Below, piece after piece: positions 1 through 7,680 of a stretch of DNA of 11,048 bases (positions are counted from its first letter, which is position 1; each line of letters starts with the position of its first letter). This DNA comes from Massilia sp. UBA2604 (lineage in GTDB: Bacteria; Pseudomonadota; Gammaproteobacteria; Burkholderiales; Burkholderiaceae_D), in the NCBI GenBank assembly GCA_002339265.1, contig DDKG01000357.1, forward strand, positions 846-11,893, given 5' to 3'. The notes beneath the pieces were generated by a model. It saw only the letters and a list, made by a program, of their open reading frames with translations, made no database searches and was not told where the DNA came from. A program made the position numbers and the translations under genes.

Positions 1-1221
1 CTCGGCCACCCGCACCTCGAGCTCGTCGCGCGCGCGCAGGATGGCGTCGGCCGCCTCGCGCTGGGCGGTGACGTCGTCCACCAGCCACACGCTCCTGCCG
101 CGCGCCTGCGCCAGGTCGAACAGGCGGCCCGACAGGCGCGCCCAGAAGCGGCTGCCGTCGCGCCGCACCATCTCGTGCTCGGCCATGTGGGCCTCGCCCT
201 GGGCAAACTGGCGTCCGGACAGCTCGCGCGCCTCGATCCAGCTGGCGTGGTCGGGATACAGCGAACGCACCGCGATGCCGTCCATGCCGCCCGGCGGCAC
301 GCCGAACAGCTCTTCCATCTTGCGGTTGCAGTGCAGGGTGCGGCCGCCCTCGACCACGGCGATGCCCAGCACCGCGTTGTCGAGGATGGCGCGGTTTTCC
401 ATCAGCGCCTCGCGCAGCGATTGCTCGTCGCTGCGCTCGCGGGTGCGGTCCTCGAGCATCCAGATCGTGCCCTTGTCGGGGTCTTTCGCATTGACCTGGT
501 AGCCGATCATCTGGACCCAGGCCGGCGCGCCGTCCTTGCGCACCAGGGTGCGGGACGTAGTGAACGGCCGGCCGAGGGCCAGTTCCGGATAGGCCTCGGC
601 GCCGAGCTGGCGGTACGCTGCTTCGTCCGGGTAGATCACGCGCGTGGACACCCCAATCGGCTCGCCCTCGGCATAGCCGAACATCTGGCAGAAGGCGGGA
701 TTGGCGCGCCGGATCACGCGGTTGCGGGTAAACATGATGCCAATCGAGGCATTGGTCATGATCGCCTGCACCTCGCTCATGGCCTGGCGCGCCTCGGTCA
801 CGTCCTCGACGATCCAGATGGTGCCGGCGCCGCGGTTGCCCGGTTCAACCGCGCAGCCGCGCAGCCGCGCCCAGAAGGTGCTGCCGTCGCGGCGGCGGAA
901 CTGCTGCTCGCTCTTCTCGAACAGGCCGCCCCTGGCCAGCACCGCGAACGCTTCGCGGATCAGCTCTTCGTAATCCTCGGGCGAGAGGCAGACCTCGGCC
1001 GGCGCGATGCTCCCGACCTCTTCCGGCGCGAAGCCGAACATCTCGCCGGCGCGCGGATTGAAGGAGCGGACCTGGTCAGGCTGGGTGACGGCGATGCCGA
1101 CCGGCGCGTTCTGGAACACGGCGCGCTGCTCGCGCACCATACGCCGCAGCGCCGCCAGGTCCACATCGTATCCACCGGTATCCGCAACATCAGCTAATTG
1201 CAGGTTCGAAAATCCATCCAT
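1..1221 (-). CDS. Multi-PAS sensory/signalling protein, N-terminal part (runs off the left edge)
   Basis: A minus-strand frame stays open from 1221 to the window edge (407 codons, no stop). It holds three successive PAS-like domains at about residues 33-145, 149-261 and 277-387. Each has a core such as FNPRAGEMFGF or CNRKMEELFGV and ends in a repeated pattern: RRDGSTFWARL...GTIWIVEDVTEAR, RKDGAPAWVQM...GTIWMLEDRTRER, RRDGSRFWARL...SVWLVDDVTAQRE. After the third domain a charged helix (LRARDELEVRVAE) begins. In this family such a helix usually leads to another PAS, a histidine kinase or a GGDEF/EAL output, so the output cannot be named. No signal peptide or membrane segment is visible, so it is probably cytoplasmic. 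The start is uncertain. ATG at 1221 lacks a clear ribosome site. ATG at 1287 is in frame and has GGAG 4 bases upstream, but it lies over a possible -10 (TATCAT, 1286-1291). The gene follows prpF on the same strand after 75-141 bases with no terminator seen, so read-through is possible. Confidence 0.85.
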   Translation of the reverse strand, partial: MDGFSNLQLADVADTGGYDVDLAALRRMVREQRAVFQNAPVGIAVTQPDQVRSFNPRAGEMFGFAPEEVGSIAPAEVCLSPEDYEELIREAFAVLARGGLFEKSEQQFRRRDGSTFWARLRGCAVEPGNRGAGTIWIVEDVTEARQAMSEVQAIMTNASIGIMFTRNRVIRRANPAFCQMFGYAEGEPIGVSTRVIYPDEAAYRQLGAEAYPELALGRPFTTSRTLVRKDGAPAWVQMIGYQVNAKDPDKGTIWMLEDRTRERSDEQSLREALMENRAILDNAVLGIAVVEGGRTLHCNRKMEELFGVPPGGMDGIAVRSLYPDHASWIEARELSGRQFAQGEAHMAEHEMVRRDGSRFWARLSGRLFDLAQARGRSVWLVDDVTAQREAADAILRARDELEVRVAE

Positions 1222-1260
1222 CGGTTGTGCTGTCGCGGCTAAAGCGTACGGGTGTCTTGA

Positions 1261-1276
1261 GTTGCCACGCGGCAAC
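1261..1276. other. Short perfect hairpin upstream of the PAS gene
   Basis: GTTGCC-ACGC-GGCAAC forms a 6-bp perfect stem with a 4-base loop. It lies between the two possible starts of the PAS gene (1287 and 1221). No T-run follows on either strand, so it does not look like an intrinsic terminator. If translation starts at 1221 it would sit in the 5' leader, where it could be an operator or leader structure. It may also be chance. Confidence 0.3.
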
Positions 1277-1362
1277 TTGGCCGTCATGATACTCCGGAAC
1301 GGCCTGTAACTGAACAGCTTACACGAAGAGAACGCGATCGCGCGGACTCCTCGACCGGCGCC

Positions 1363-2583
1363 TCAGAAGGCGTCACCCGGCACGCATATCCGCCCTTCCA
1401 TCAAGACCCGCGCGCTGCGGCTCATGATCGCCTTGCTGACGCTCCAGGCGCCGTCCTGCTGCACCGCTTCGGCGCCCACGCGCAGGGTGCCGGAAGGATG
1501 GCCGAAGCGCACCGCAGTGCGCTCGCCGCCGCCGGCCGCGAGATTCACCAGGGTGCCGGGAATCGCCGCCGCGGCGCCGATCGCCACCGCCGCCGTGCCC
1601 ATCATCGCGTGGTGCAGCTTGCCCATCGAGAGCGCGCGCACCAGCAGGTCGACGTCACCCTGCGCCACCTGCTTGCCGCTCGACGACACATAGCCGGCCG
1701 CTTTCGCGACGAAGGCGACCTTCGGCGTGTGCTGGCGCTTGCCGGCGTCCTCGATGCTGGCGATCAGGCCCATGCGCAGCGCGCCGTGGGCGCGGATGGT
1801 CTCGAACATGGCCAGCGCACGCGGGTCGCCGTTGATCGCGTCCTGCAGCTCGGTGCCGTCGTAGCCGACCGCGCCCGCGTCGACGAAGATGGTCGGGATG
1901 CCGGCGTTGATCATGGTCGCCTTCAAGATGCCGACGCCGGGCACCTCCAGCTCGTCGACCAGGTTCCCGGTCGGGAACATGGCCGAACTTGCTCCATCTC
2001 CGCCGCCCTCTTCGTCGGCCGCCGGGTCCATGAATTCGAGCTGCACCTCGGCCGCCGGGAAGGTCACGCCATCGAGCTCGAAGTCGCCCGTTTCCTGAAC
2101 CTGGCCAGCCGTCATCGGCACGTGCGCGACGATGGTCTTGCCGATATTGGCCTGCCAGATGCGCACGACCGCGACGCCGTCCCGCGGCACCCGCGCGGGG
2201 TCGACCAGGCCATTCGTGATGGCGAACGGCCCGACCGCGGCCGACAGGTTGCCGCAGTTGCCGCTCCAGTCGACGAAGGGCTTGTCGATCGCCACCTGGC
2301 CGAACAGGTAGTCGACGTCGTGGTCCGGACGGCTGCTGCGCGCGACGATCACGGCCTTGCTGGTGCTGGACGTGGCGCCGCCCATGCCGTCGATCTGCTT
2401 GCCGTAGGGGTCGGGGCTGCCGATCACGCGCAGCAGCAAGGCGTCGCGCGCGGAGCCCGGTTCGCGCGCGGATGCGGGCAGGTCTTCCAGCTTGAAGAAC
2501 ACGCCTTTGCTGGTGCCGCCGCGCATATACGTCGCGGGGATCTTGATTTGGGGGGTATGGGCCATTTTGGTGGTTTCCATCAT
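1363..2583 (-). CDS. prpF: PrpF, 2-methylaconitate cis-trans isomerase
   Basis: A 406-residue protein of the PrpF family (diaminopimelate-epimerase-like fold). It converts the trans-type 2-methylaconitate released by AcnD into the cis form that an ordinary aconitase can hydrate. Family hallmarks are MRGGTSKGVFF near residue 20, MGGATSSTSKAV near 67-78 and SGNCGNLSAAVGPF near 107-120. K76 and C110 (K70 and C104 if counted from the third Met) match the Lys/Cys pair known in Shewanella PrpF (K73/C107). Further matches are MFPTGNLVDELEVPG, MINAGIPTIFV and the C-terminal RVLMEG. The ATG at 2583 overlaps the acnD stop as ATGA, which implies translational coupling. Further in-frame ATGs at 2580 and 2565 are possible starts. 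A Gly/acidic stretch (EEGGGDGASS) sits just before MFPTGN. It is the last gene of the prp operon. Confidence 0.95.
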   Translation of the reverse strand: MMETTKMAHTPQIKIPATYMRGGTSKGVFFKLEDLPASAREPGSARDALLLRVIGSPDPYGKQIDGMGGATSSTSKAVIVARSSRPDHDVDYLFGQVAIDKPFVDWSGNCGNLSAAVGPFAITNGLVDPARVPRDGVAVVRIWQANIGKTIVAHVPMTAGQVQETGDFELDGVTFPAAEVQLEFMDPAADEEGGGDGASSAMFPTGNLVDELEVPGVGILKATMINAGIPTIFVDAGAVGYDGTELQDAINGDPRALAMFETIRAHGALRMGLIASIEDAGKRQHTPKVAFVAKAAGYVSSSGKQVAQGDVDLLVRALSMGKLHHAMMGTAAVAIGAAAAIPGTLVNLAAGGGERTAVRFGHPSGTLRVGAEAVQQDGAWSVSKAIMSRSARVLMEGRICVPGDAF

Positions 2584-5186
2584 GCCGCCGCCTTCGGCGC
2601 CGACGATTCGAGGAAGTCCTGGGCGAAGCGCTGCAGCACCCCGCCTGCTTCATAGATCGCGACTTCTTCCGCCGTATCGAGCCGGCAGGTCACCTGGACC
2701 TCGACCTGCTCGCCATTGCGACGATGGATCACCAGCGTCAGGTCGGCGCGCGGCGTGCGTTCACCCACCACATCGAAGGTCTCCGTGCCGTCGATGCCGA
2801 GCGTGATGCGATTCACGCCGGGCTTGAATTCCAGCGGCAGCACGCCCATGCCGACCAGGTTCGTGCGGTGGATGCGCTCGAAGCCTTCGGCCACGATCGC
2901 TTCCACGCCCGCCAGGCGTACGCCCTTGGCCGCCCAGTCGCGCGACGAGCCCTGGCCATAGTCGGCGCCGGCCACCACGATCAGCGGCTGCTTGCGCTCC
3001 ATATAGTGCTCGATCGCTTCCCACATGCGGGTCACTTCGCCGGACGGTTCGATGCGCGCCAGCGAACCGGCCATCACGTTACCCAGGCCGTCGCGCACCA
3101 TCTCGTTCTTGAGGGTCGGGTTGGCGAAGGTCGCGCGCTGCGCCGTCAGGTGGTCGCCGCGGTGGGTGGCGTAGGAATTGAAGTCTTCTTCCGGCAAACC
3201 CATCTTCGCCAGGTATTCGCCGGCGGCCGAGTCGAGCAGGATGGCGTTCGACGGCGACAGGTGGTCGGTGGTGATGTTGTCGCCCAGGACCGCCAGCGGA
3301 CGCATGCCCGCCAGGGTACGCTCGCCTGCCAGCGCACCTTCCCAGTACGGCGGCCGGCGAATGTAAGTGCTCTGGGGGCGCCAGTCGTACAGCGGGTTCA
3401 CGCTGCCGCCCTCGTCCACCACGCGCGCGAACATCGGCGTATAGACCTTGCGGAACTGCTCGGGCTTGACGCTGGCGTCGACCACGGCGTCGATCTCTTC
3501 GTCCGACGGCCACAGGTCGGCCAGGCGGATTTCCTTGCCCGATGCGTCCAGGCCCAGCACGTCCTTCTCGATGTCGAAACGGATCGTGCCGGCGATCGCA
3601 TACGCGACCACCAGCGCCGGCGATGCCAGGAAGGCTTGCTTGGCATAGGGATGGATGCGGCCGTCGAAGTTGCGGTTGCCGGACAGGACCGCAGTCGCAT
3701 ACAGGTCGCGCTCGATGATCTCTTGCTGGATGACCGGATCGAGCGCGCCGCTCATGCCGTTGCAGGTGGTGCAGGCAAAGGCGACGATGCCGAAGCCGAG
3801 TTTGTCCAGCTCGGGCGTGAGGCCAGCTTCGTCCAGGTAGAGTGCAACGGCTTTGGAGCCCGGCGCGAGCGAGCTCTTGACCCAGGGCTTGCGCAGCAGG
3901 CCGGCGCGGTTGGCGTTACGCGCCAGCAGGCCGGCGGCGATCATATTGCGCGGGTTATTCGTGTTGGTGCAGCTGGTGATGGCCGCGATGATCACCGCGC
4001 CATCCGGCATCAGGCCTGCTTCGTTCTCCACCTTGCCGGAGATGCCGCGCGCCGCCAGTTCGGACGTCGGCACGCGCTTGTGCGGGTTCGACGGGCCGGC
4101 GATATTGCGCACCACGCTCGACAGGTCGAACGTCAAAGTGCGTTCGTACTGGGCGTTTTTCAGGCTGTCGGCCCACAGGCCGGCTTCCTTCGCGTAGGTC
4201 TCGACCAGGTGCACGGTCTCGTCCTCGCGACCGGTCAGGCGCAGGTATTTGATGGTCTGCTCGTCGATGTAGAACATCGCGGCGGTGGCGCCGAATTCGG
4301 GCGCCATGTTCGAGATCGTGGCGCGGTCGCCGAGGGTCAGCGCGGAGGCGCCTTCTCCATAGAATTCGAGGTAGGCGGAGACCACCTTCGACTGGCGCAG
4401 GAATTCGGTCAGCGCCAGCACGGTGTCGGTGGCGGTGATGCCTGGTCCCGGCTTGCCGGTCAGTTCGACGCCGACGATGTCGGGCAGGCGCATGTACGAG
4501 GCGCGGCCCAGCATCACGCTCTCGGCTTCCAGCCCGCCGACGCCGATCGCGATTACGCCTAGCGCATCGACCATCGGGGTATGGGAATCGGTGCCGACCA
4601 GGGTGTCCGGGTAGGCCACGCCGTTCTCCACCTGGATCACGGGCGACATGCGTTCCAGGTTGATCTGGTGCAGGATGCCGTTACCGGGCGGGATCACGTC
4701 GACGTTCTGGAAGGCCTTCTTGGTCCAGTCGATGAAGTGGAAGCGGTCTTCGTTGCGGCGATCCTCGATCGCGCGGTTCTTGGTGAAGGCATCCGGATCA
4801 AAGCCGCCGCATTCGACGGCCAGCGAGTGGTCGACCACCAGCTGGGTCGGCACCACCGGATTGACCAGGGCCGGATCGCCGCCCTGCAACGCGATGGCGT
4901 CGCGCAGGCCGGCCAGGTCGACCAGGGCGGTCTGGCCCAGGATGTCGTGACAGACCACACGCGCCGGGAACCAGGGGAAATCGAGCTCGCGCTTGCGCTC
5001 GATGATCTGCCTGAGCGAGTCGGTCATGCAGCTCGGCTCGCAGCGGCGCACGAGGTTCTCGGCCAGCACGCGCGAGGTATAGGGCAAGGTGTCCCAGGCG
5101 CCGGGCTGGATGGCGTCGACCGCGGCGCGCGTGTCGAAGTAGTCCAGGTTGGTGCCGGGGAGCGGTTTCAGGTGATTGGTATTCAT
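2580..5186 (-). CDS. acnD: AcnD, Fe/S-dependent 2-methylcitrate dehydratase (aconitase family)
   Basis: An 868-residue aconitase-family enzyme that dehydrates 2-methylcitrate in propionate breakdown. It replaces PrpD and needs PrpF as partner. Seen in order: HFIDWTKKAFQNVDVIPPGNG and GTDSHTPMVDALGVIAIGVGG in the N-terminal catalytic half. The three 4Fe-4S cysteine ligands are C406 (ITSCTNTNNP), C472 and C475 (ACTTCNGMSG). GDNITTDHLSPS lies at 635-646, and the C-terminal swivel domain carries GQGSSRDWAAKG at about 744-755. Length is usual for AcnD. ATG at 5186 is preferred because the open frame upstream of it offers only a TTG (5198). The ribosome site is weak (GAG about 8 bases upstream). 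The stop overlaps the prpF start by 4 bases. Upstream, 161 bases separate it from prpC and contain a palindromic repeat pair. A generic AcnA is less likely given the prpC/prpF neighbours. Confidence 0.95.
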   Translation of the reverse strand: MNTNHLKPLPGTNLDYFDTRAAVDAIQPGAWDTLPYTSRVLAENLVRRCEPSCMTDSLRQIIERKRELDFPWFPARVVCHDILGQTALVDLAGLRDAIALQGGDPALVNPVVPTQLVVDHSLAVECGGFDPDAFTKNRAIEDRRNEDRFHFIDWTKKAFQNVDVIPPGNGILHQINLERMSPVIQVENGVAYPDTLVGTDSHTPMVDALGVIAIGVGGLEAESVMLGRASYMRLPDIVGVELTGKPGPGITATDTVLALTEFLRQSKVVSAYLEFYGEGASALTLGDRATISNMAPEFGATAAMFYIDEQTIKYLRLTGREDETVHLVETYAKEAGLWADSLKNAQYERTLTFDLSSVVRNIAGPSNPHKRVPTSELAARGISGKVENEAGLMPDGAVIIAAITSCTNTNNPRNMIAAGLLARNANRAGLLRKPWVKSSLAPGSKAVALYLDEAGLTPELDKLGFGIVAFACTTCNGMSGALDPVIQQEIIERDLYATAVLSGNRNFDGRIHPYAKQAFLASPALVVAYAIAGTIRFDIEKDVLGLDASGKEIRLADLWPSDEEIDAVVDASVKPEQFRKVYTPMFARVVDEGGSVNPLYDWRPQSTYIRRPPYWEGALAGERTLAGMRPLAVLGDNITTDHLSPSNAILLDSAAGEYLAKMGLPEEDFNSYATHRGDHLTAQRATFANPTLKNEMVRDGLGNVMAGSLARIEPSGEVTRMWEAIEHYMERKQPLIVVAGADYGQGSSRDWAAKGVRLAGVEAIVAEGFERIHRTNLVGMGVLPLEFKPGVNRITLGIDGTETFDVVGERTPRADLTLVIHRRNGEQVEVQVTCRLDTAEEVAIYEAGGVLQRFAQDFLESSAPKAAA

Positions 5187-5220
5187 GGTACAGCTCAAAA
5201 TATAAGTTAACCGTGAAACC

Positions 5221-5320
5221 GTCGTCCCCGCGAAGGCGGGGACCCAAGTAAAGCGTGCGTGGCCACAATCCTGTCTCTGGTCTGCGAACTAACTTGGGTT
5301 CCCGCCTTCGCGGGAACGAC
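5221..5320. repeat. Inverted pair of REP-like palindromes between prpC and acnD
   Basis: Two 29-base copies of one palindromic unit face each other across a 42-base spacer. The left copy (5221-5249) has a stem GTCCCCGC/GCGGGGAC (5224-5231 with 5236-5243) around a GAAG loop. The right copy (5292-5320) has GTTCCCGC/GCGGGAAC (5298-5305 with 5310-5317) around CTTC. Reverse-complemented, the right copy differs from the left at only two positions. These two pair with each other in the stem (C-G to T-A), so pairing is kept. The outer ends GTCGT/ACGAC complete the inverted repeat. This resembles the extragenic palindromic repeats common in GC-rich proteobacteria, in BIME-like pairing. No T-run follows, so it is not a classic terminator. 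In the prp mRNA it could form two hairpins or one long stem. Confidence 0.8.
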
Positions 5321-5347
5321 GTGCGAGGTGCTGTGGTGCTGAATAAG

Positions 5348-6508
5348 TTACTTACGCTCGGCCAACGGCACGAACTGCAGGTCTTCCGGACCGACGTAGT
5401 TCGCGCTCGGGCGGATGATCTTGTTGTCGATGCGCTGCTCGATGACGTGGGCGGCCCAGCCCGAGGTGCGCGAGATGACGAACAGCGGCGTGAACATGGC
5501 GGTCGGCACGCCCATCATGTGGTACGACACGGCCGAGAACCAGTCCAGGTTCGGGAACATCTTTTTCACGTCCCACATCACCGATTCCAGCCGCTCGGCG
5601 ATGTCGAACATTTTCATCGAGCCCGCCTCGGACGACAGCGAACGCGCCACTTCCTTGATCACCTTGTTGCGCGGGTCCGAGATCGTGTACACCGGGTGGC
5701 CGAAGCCGATCACGACTTCCTTGTTGGCCACGCGGTTGCGGATGTCGGCTTCGGCTTCGTCGGCGTTTTCATAACGCTTCTGGATGTCGAGCGCCACCTC
5801 GTTGGCGCCGCCATGCTTCGGACCGCGCAGCGCGCCGATGGCGCCGGTGATGGCCGAGTGCATGTCGGAACCGGTGCCGGCGATCACGCGGGCGGTGAAG
5901 GTCGACGCATTGAACTCGTGCTCGGCATACAGGATCAGCGAGGTGTGCATCGCCTGCACCCACGATTCGCTCGGCTTGAAGCCGTGCAGCAGGTGCAGGA
6001 AGTGGCCGCCGATCGAATCGTCGTCGGTTTCCACTTCGATGCGCTTGCCATTATGGCTGTAGTGGTACCAGTACAGCAGCATCGAGCCGAACGACGCCAT
6101 CAGGCGGTCGGCGATGTCGCGCGCGCCGGCGATATTGTGGTCGTCCTTTTCAGGCAGGGTGCAGCCGAGGACCGACACGCCGGTGCGCATCACGTCCATC
6201 GGATGGGCGCCGGCCGGCACCGCCTCGAGCGCGCTCTTGACGGCGGCAGGCAGGCCGCGCAGCGAACGCAGCTTGGCCTTGTAGCCGCGCAGCTCGGCCT
6301 CGTTCGGCAGCTTGCCGTGCACCAGCAGGTAGGCGATTTCCTCGAATTCGCAGGCGTCGGCCACGTCCAGGATGTCGTAGCCGCGGTAATGCAGGTCATT
6401 GCCCGATTTGCCGACCGAGCACAGCGCGGTATTGCCGGCGGCGACGCCGGACAGGGCCACGGATTTCTTCGGCTTGAAGGTTGGGGTCTCGTTGTTCTGG
6501 GTGCTCAT
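5348..6508 (-). CDS. prpC: PrpC, 2-methylcitrate synthase
   Basis: A 386-residue citrate-synthase-family enzyme that condenses propionyl-CoA with oxaloacetate to 2-methylcitrate, the entry step of the cycle. Catalytic residues inferred by family alignment are H232 (GPKHGGANE), H271 ([13 protein letters not shown]) and D322 ([11 protein letters not shown]). [14 protein letters not shown] (195-208) is the family signature region. The N-terminal [19 protein letters not shown] is typical of PrpC rather than the longer GltA-type citrate synthases (about 430 residues), and the length fits. The start ATG at 6508 has AGGAG 8 bases upstream, and that site begins within the prpB stop region, only 14 bases separating the two genes. 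Second gene of the prp operon. The next gene, acnD, follows after a 161-base gap with palindromic repeats. Confidence 0.96.
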   Translation of the reverse strand: MSTQNNETPTFKPKKSVALSGVAAGNTALCSVGKSGNDLHYRGYDILDVADACEFEEIAYLLVHGKLPNEAELRGYKAKLRSLRGLPAAVKSALEAVPAGAHPMDVMRTGVSVLGCTLPEKDDHNIAGARDIADRLMASFGSMLLYWYHYSHNGKRIEVETDDDSIGGHFLHLLHGFKPSESWVQAMHTSLILYAEHEFNASTFTARVIAGTGSDMHSAITGAIGALRGPKHGGANEVALDIQKRYENADEAEADIRNRVANKEVVIGFGHPVYTISDPRNKVIKEVARSLSSEAGSMKMFDIAERLESVMWDVKKMFPNLDWFSAVSYHMMGVPTAMFTPLFVISRTSGWAAHVIEQRIDNKIIRPSANYVGPEDLQFVPLAERK

Positions 6509-6522
6509 CTTCGTGTCTCCTG

Positions 6523-7413
6523 TTACTTGGCTTTGTTCTGGGCGAACAGCGCGTCGAGCTTCTGTTCATAGCTATGGTAGTCGATGCGGTCGTACAGCTC
6601 GGCGCGCGTCTGCATGGTGTCGAGCACGTTCTGCTGGGTGCCGTCGCGGCGGATCGCGTTGTACACGTTCTCGGCCGCCTTGTTCATTGCGCGAAAGGCC
6701 GACAGCGGATACAGCACCAGGCCGACACCGGCGCCTTTCAGCTCGTCGACGGTGAACAGCGGGGTCGAACCGAACTCGGTGATATTGGCCAGCACCGGCA
6801 CCTTGACCGCATCGGCGAACTGCTTATACATCTCCAGGCTCGTCATCGCTTCGGGGAAGATCATGTCGGCGCCCGCTTCCACACAGGCCACGGCGCGCTC
6901 GATGGCGGCATCGAGACCTTCGACGGCCAGCGCATCGGTGCGCGCCATGATCACGAACTCGTCATAAGGGCGGGCATCGGCGGCGGCCTTGATGCGGTCG
7001 ACCATCTCGTCCTTGCTCACGATTTCCTTGCCCGAACGGTGACCGCAGCGCTTGGCGCCGACCTGGTCCTCGATATGGCAGGCAGCGGCGCCGGCCTTGG
7101 CCAGGGTGCGCACGGTGCGCGCGACGTTGAAGGCCGAGGCGCCGAAACCGGTGTCGACATCGACCAGCAGCGGCAGGTCGCACACGTCGGTGATGCGGCG
7201 CACGTCGATCAGCACATCGTCCAGGTTCGAGATGCCGAGATCGGGCAAGCCCAGCGAGCCCGCCGCCACGCCGCCGCCAGACAGGTAGATCGCCTTGAAT
7301 CCCGCACGCTTGGCCAGCAGGGCGTGGTTGGCGTTGATCGCACCGACCACTTGCAACGGGGATTCTTCCTGCATTGCCTTACGGAATGCGGCGCCGGCGG
7401 AGAGCTTGGTCAT
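6523..7413 (-). CDS. prpB: PrpB, 2-methylisocitrate lyase
   Basis: A 296-residue enzyme of the isocitrate lyase/PEP mutase superfamily. It cleaves 2-methylisocitrate into succinate and pyruvate, the last step of the 2-methylcitrate cycle. Seen: the superfamily signature KRCGH at 121-125 with catalytic Cys123, the Mg-binding acidic stretch VDVDTGFG at 84-91 (D85, D87), the N-terminal [23 protein letters not shown], and IMARTDAL before the C-terminal helices. The length matches characterised PrpB proteins. ATG at 7413 is chosen because AAAGGA lies 7 bases upstream and [13 protein letters not shown] is the usual N-terminus. The same frame stays open to 7515, but that extension has no family similarity and would run over the promoter. 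First gene of the operon, and the likely target of the sigma-54 promoter at 7454-7469. Confidence 0.96.
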   Translation of the reverse strand: MTKLSAGAAFRKAMQEESPLQVVGAINANHALLAKRAGFKAIYLSGGGVAAGSLGLPDLGISNLDDVLIDVRRITDVCDLPLLVDVDTGFGASAFNVARTVRTLAKAGAAACHIEDQVGAKRCGHRSGKEIVSKDEMVDRIKAAADARPYDEFVIMARTDALAVEGLDAAIERAVACVEAGADMIFPEAMTSLEMYKQFADAVKVPVLANITEFGSTPLFTVDELKGAGVGLVLYPLSAFRAMNKAAENVYNAIRRDGTQQNVLDTMQTRAELYDRIDYHSYEQKLDALFAQNKAK

Positions 7414-7453
7414 GCGGTGTCCTTTCAAATGCGGTTGTAGTCTGATCTGGTAC

Positions 7454-7469
7454 TGCAAACCGCGTGCCA
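7454..7469 (-). promoter_or_regulatory. Sigma-54 (RpoN) promoter of the prp operon
   Basis: On the minus strand the sequence reads TGGCACGCGGTTTGCA. It matches the sigma-54 consensus TGGCACG-N4-TTGCW at every fixed position, with GG and GC exactly 10 bases apart. Transcription should start about 12 bases further on, near 7443. That leaves a leader of about 30 bases with the prpB ribosome site. Sigma-54 dependence with PrpR activation is established for prpBCDE in Salmonella. Its use here is inferred from the match and position. Confidence 0.85.
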
Positions 7470-7509
7470 GCCTGGTGGCGCGCCCTGCCTGGTGGGCTAT
7501 TCTCAATGT

Positions 7510-7522
7510 AATCAAGGAGTTG
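7510..7522 (+). promoter_or_regulatory. IHF binding site in the prp control region
   Basis: AATCAAGGAGTTG fits the IHF consensus WATCAANNNNTTR exactly. It lies between the upstream inverted repeat (7565-7581) and the -24/-12 element (7454-7469), about 65-80 bases before the predicted start. That is the usual place for IHF to bend DNA between an enhancer-binding protein and sigma-54 polymerase. IHF is known to be required for prpBCDE expression in Salmonella. Short consensus matches can occur by chance; the position is what makes this one credible. Confidence 0.65.
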
Positions 7523-7564
7523 GCGCGGTCGCGCGGTTTATCGTCGGTATATCAGCCGCGTTAC

Positions 7565-7594
7565 CGTTTCATGCTGAAACGATGAGATGAAACG
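7565..7594. promoter_or_regulatory. Candidate upstream activator site (PrpR-type) for the prp operon
   Basis: CGTTTCA-TGC-TGAAACG (7565-7581) is a perfect inverted repeat with 7-bp arms. A third TGAAACG half-site follows at 7588-7594. The centre is about 130 bases upstream of the predicted prpB start, a normal distance for a sigma-54 activator site. I recall GTTTCA/TGAAAC elements upstream of prp operons controlled by PrpR in other proteobacteria, but could not check this. It also lies about 100 bases upstream of arsR, so control of that gene cannot be excluded. Confidence 0.6.
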
Positions 7595-7645
7595 CGTGCA
7601 ACAATTAGCTCACGCTTAAACCTCGATCATGAGGTCCCGAACGTC

Positions 7646-7673
7646 TTGACATATCGGGATATCCCGATATACT
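7646..7673 (+). promoter_or_regulatory. Sigma-70-type promoter of the arsR-family gene
   Basis: TTGACA (7646-7651) is separated by 16 bases from TATACT (7668-7673), a near-consensus -35/-10 pair. Transcription would begin about 7 bases after the -10, at about 7679-7681, which coincides with the ATG at 7681. The spacer and both elements are covered by the 20-bp palindrome at 7651-7670, so a bound repressor would block polymerase directly. Confidence 0.8.
7651..7670. promoter_or_regulatory. Operator 1: perfect 20-bp palindrome in the arsR promoter
   Basis: ATATCGGGATATCCCGATAT is identical to its reverse complement over all 20 bases. It fills the space between -35 and -10. A related 20-bp palindrome with the same ATATCG...CGATAT arms lies before the next gene (8001-8020). 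Autoregulation through such an operator is usual for ArsR-family repressors. Binding by this particular regulator is inferred from position and the repeated motif. Confidence 0.8.
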
Positions 7674-7680
7674 TCGACTC

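Noticed and set aside
175..1197. 340-codon open frame on the plus strand opposite the PAS gene
   Set aside because: The minus frame encodes three recognisable PAS domains; the plus translation is low-complexity His/Arg/Ala-rich shadow.
1498..2655. 385-codon plus-strand frame opposite prpF
   Set aside because: Shadow of prpF, with no recognisable domain in the translation.
2724..4562. 612-codon open frame on the plus strand opposite acnD
   Set aside because: It is antisense to a clear aconitase-family gene; the Arg/His/Gln-rich translation without domains is typical of the shadow frame of GC-rich codons.
5187..5198. TTG start four codons upstream of the acnD ATG
   Set aside because: It adds no family-conserved residues and has no better ribosome site; ATG at 5186 is preferred.
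5221..5320. Palindrome pair as an intrinsic terminator after prpC
   Set aside because: Neither hairpin is followed by a T-run on the minus strand, and acnD and prpF belong to the same pathway.
5255..6571. 438-codon open frame on the plus strand opposite prpC
   Set aside because: Antisense shadow of prpC, starting inside the palindromic repeat, with no recognisable domain.
7471..7495. Direct repeat CCTGGTGG at 7471-7478 and 7488-7495
   Set aside because: Short repeat in GC-rich DNA just upstream of the -24 box; spacing of 17 bases and no symmetry, so likely chance.
7414..7515. N-terminal extension of prpB to 7515
   Set aside because: It lacks similarity to PrpB, would overlap the sigma-54 promoter and leader, and the ATG at 7413 has a good ribosome site.
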